The translations under genes were made by a program, and so were the position numbers. Below, piece after piece: positions 63,102-64,000 of a DNA stretch of 64,000 nucleotides. The stretch is from Pseudeuparius sepicola (Eukaryota > Arthropoda > Insecta > Coleoptera > Anthribidae): assembly GCA_963920635.1 (NCBI GenBank), contig OY987299.1, positions 116,747,373-116,811,372 of the forward strand, written 5' to 3'. Position 1 is the first letter of the stretch. The number at the start of each line of letters is the position of its first letter. The notes beneath the pieces were generated by a model that was not told the origin of the DNA, did not search any database, and saw only the letters and a program-made list of their open reading frames with translations.

Positions 63102-63600
63102 TACAGGGTGTCTACTGACGGAGGGCCACTTGGAAATATCTTGACATCAAATAGGTATGCATTTTCCAGAGAACTTTATTTAAAAGAAAAAATGCCTTTT
63201 TGATGGTCTAGCTTTGTGTAAAAACACATTCGAGATCAATGGTCTACTTGCTTTCTGAGATATGTTTGAAAAACCCGAAAATTGACGAAATTTCTTCGGC
63301 TTGTAACTTTTTATTTCAAGAGTTAGCAAAACAGTTTCTTAATGAAATTAGTGGGCAAAATCGATTATTTTAAGCCTACTTAATCGATATTATTTTTATT
63401 TTACTTCGGGTATAGAGCCTTTGCATATACCTATTTTAAAATTGAAATTACAATTTTGAGTTTTCTGGAGTGCTGTTAATTTTATAACAATGCTGCTGAG
63501 TATCTATATGGCTCCTTTAATCTACGATATTAGTGAATCGTTATTATTGTCACAAAGTGTTCCCGCCACCGGCACCTCACTTCTTACACATTATGTAAAC
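63102..63600. repeat. TACAGGGTG-ended repeat, one end only
   Basis: TACAGGGTGTCTACTGACGG at 63102. The interior is typical AT-rich repeat sequence (TTTGAAAAACCCGAAAATTG). No matching opposite end before 63608. Confidence 0.5.
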
Positions 63601-63607
63601 CCAACTA

Positions 63608-64000
63608 TACAGGGTGAGTCCAAAATATTTGCGGTTATATAGAAATGTTGTTTGTTTAAGAGATACAGAGCGTTAAAGTTCATTTTTTGAAATTGAATTA
63701 TGGCTACATCTCCCGAAGTAATTAAGCTGAACTGAAATTTGGCACTGCTATGTTTTTAGGAATGAAGAGTAAGCTGAAAATGACAATTTCTACTTATCTC
63801 ACAGAGGGCGCCATTTGCGCTGTTTTTAGATCGTGTTTTTACTCCTAACGTTTTTGAGGTTATCTTTTTGGGCCTGAAGGTCCATCATTTTAGTACACCT
63901 TTTCATTCTGCAACAAAAAGGTACTCTTGTTTCATAACGACCAAATCAACCGTTTGCGTTTAAATTGCCAAAACACCTGTTGACTTCAATATTCGAAAAA
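63608..64000. mobile_element. Inverted-repeat element V, copy 2 (cut by window end)
   Basis: TACAGGGTGAGTCCAAAATA at 63608. The stretch TTTTTGAGGTTATCTTTTTGG..ATCATTTTAGTACACCTTTTCATT..GGTACTCTTGTTT (63850-63935) matches 43152-43238 of copy 1. The rest lies outside the window. Confidence 0.7.

Overview
The window looks like AT-rich nuclear DNA from an insect. A beetle is my best guess, but the sequence does not prove it. There is no operon structure and no long host gene. Recognisable coding sequence belongs almost entirely to mobile elements: an errantivirus-like endogenous retrovirus, hAT, Tc1/mariner, pogo-like, P/THAP-like, Helitron/Helentron and Penelope-like sequences, plus many inverted-repeat elements with TACAGGGTG-type ends. 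I recognised no tRNA, rRNA or CRISPR array.

Layout. 1-945 is one end of a fold-back element. 2195-3110 is a degenerate array of about 130-bp units that changes orientation in the middle. 4250-4355 and 4808-4895 are a broken THAP first exon with its 5' region. 5830-7750 is a dead Tc1-like transposase gene split by a fold-back element. 8814-11375 is a long-TIR element (call it family A/B) containing a complete non-autonomous hAT element with perfect 8-bp target duplications, which itself contains a palindromic MITE. 14075-14528 is a hAT MITE. 15059-16182, 44020-45149 and 58248-59380 are three copies of one young hAT deletion derivative, each with its own 8-bp target duplication. 16485-19121 and 26350-27750 are two copies of another inverted-repeat element; the first carries a Helentron with a PIF1-type helicase remnant and a 122-bp minisatellite. 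A second Helentron lies at 23462-24565.

27751-35364 is the most complete system here: a proviral retroelement with 240-bp LTRs (3 visible differences), a PBS, gag, pol in the -1 frame behind a slippery site, and env with a signal peptide and furin-like site. Candidate splice signals sit in the leader and just before the env ATG. Pol and env each carry one frameshift.

38093-39829 (minus) is a five-exon THAP-domain gene ending in a P-element/THAP9-like transposase segment. Its splice sites and phases agree, but it has one internal stop and one frameshift. 40770-41548 (minus) is a Penelope-like remnant: the C-terminal end of the polymerase/endonuclease and, about 500 bp downstream, a hammerhead-like ribozyme. 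A second, better preserved hammerhead-like motif lies at 25790-25833.

The right third holds mariner-type elements with long TIRs (49215-50475, 57627-60059), near-perfect palindromic MITEs (46824-47778, 52781-53450), the second family A/B element (55087-56910), a second THAP exon copy (57511-57621 and 60070-60140, split by a mariner element that is itself split by a hAT copy), and a pogo-like deletion derivative at 61128-62565. Between these are repeat-poor, GC-richer islands (about 3.2-3.55, 11.7-12.1, 14.6-15.05, 45.55-45.99, 50.7-51.0 kb). They could be first exons, promoters or conserved regulatory DNA of a neighbouring host gene. One candidate internal exon is at 62895-63034.
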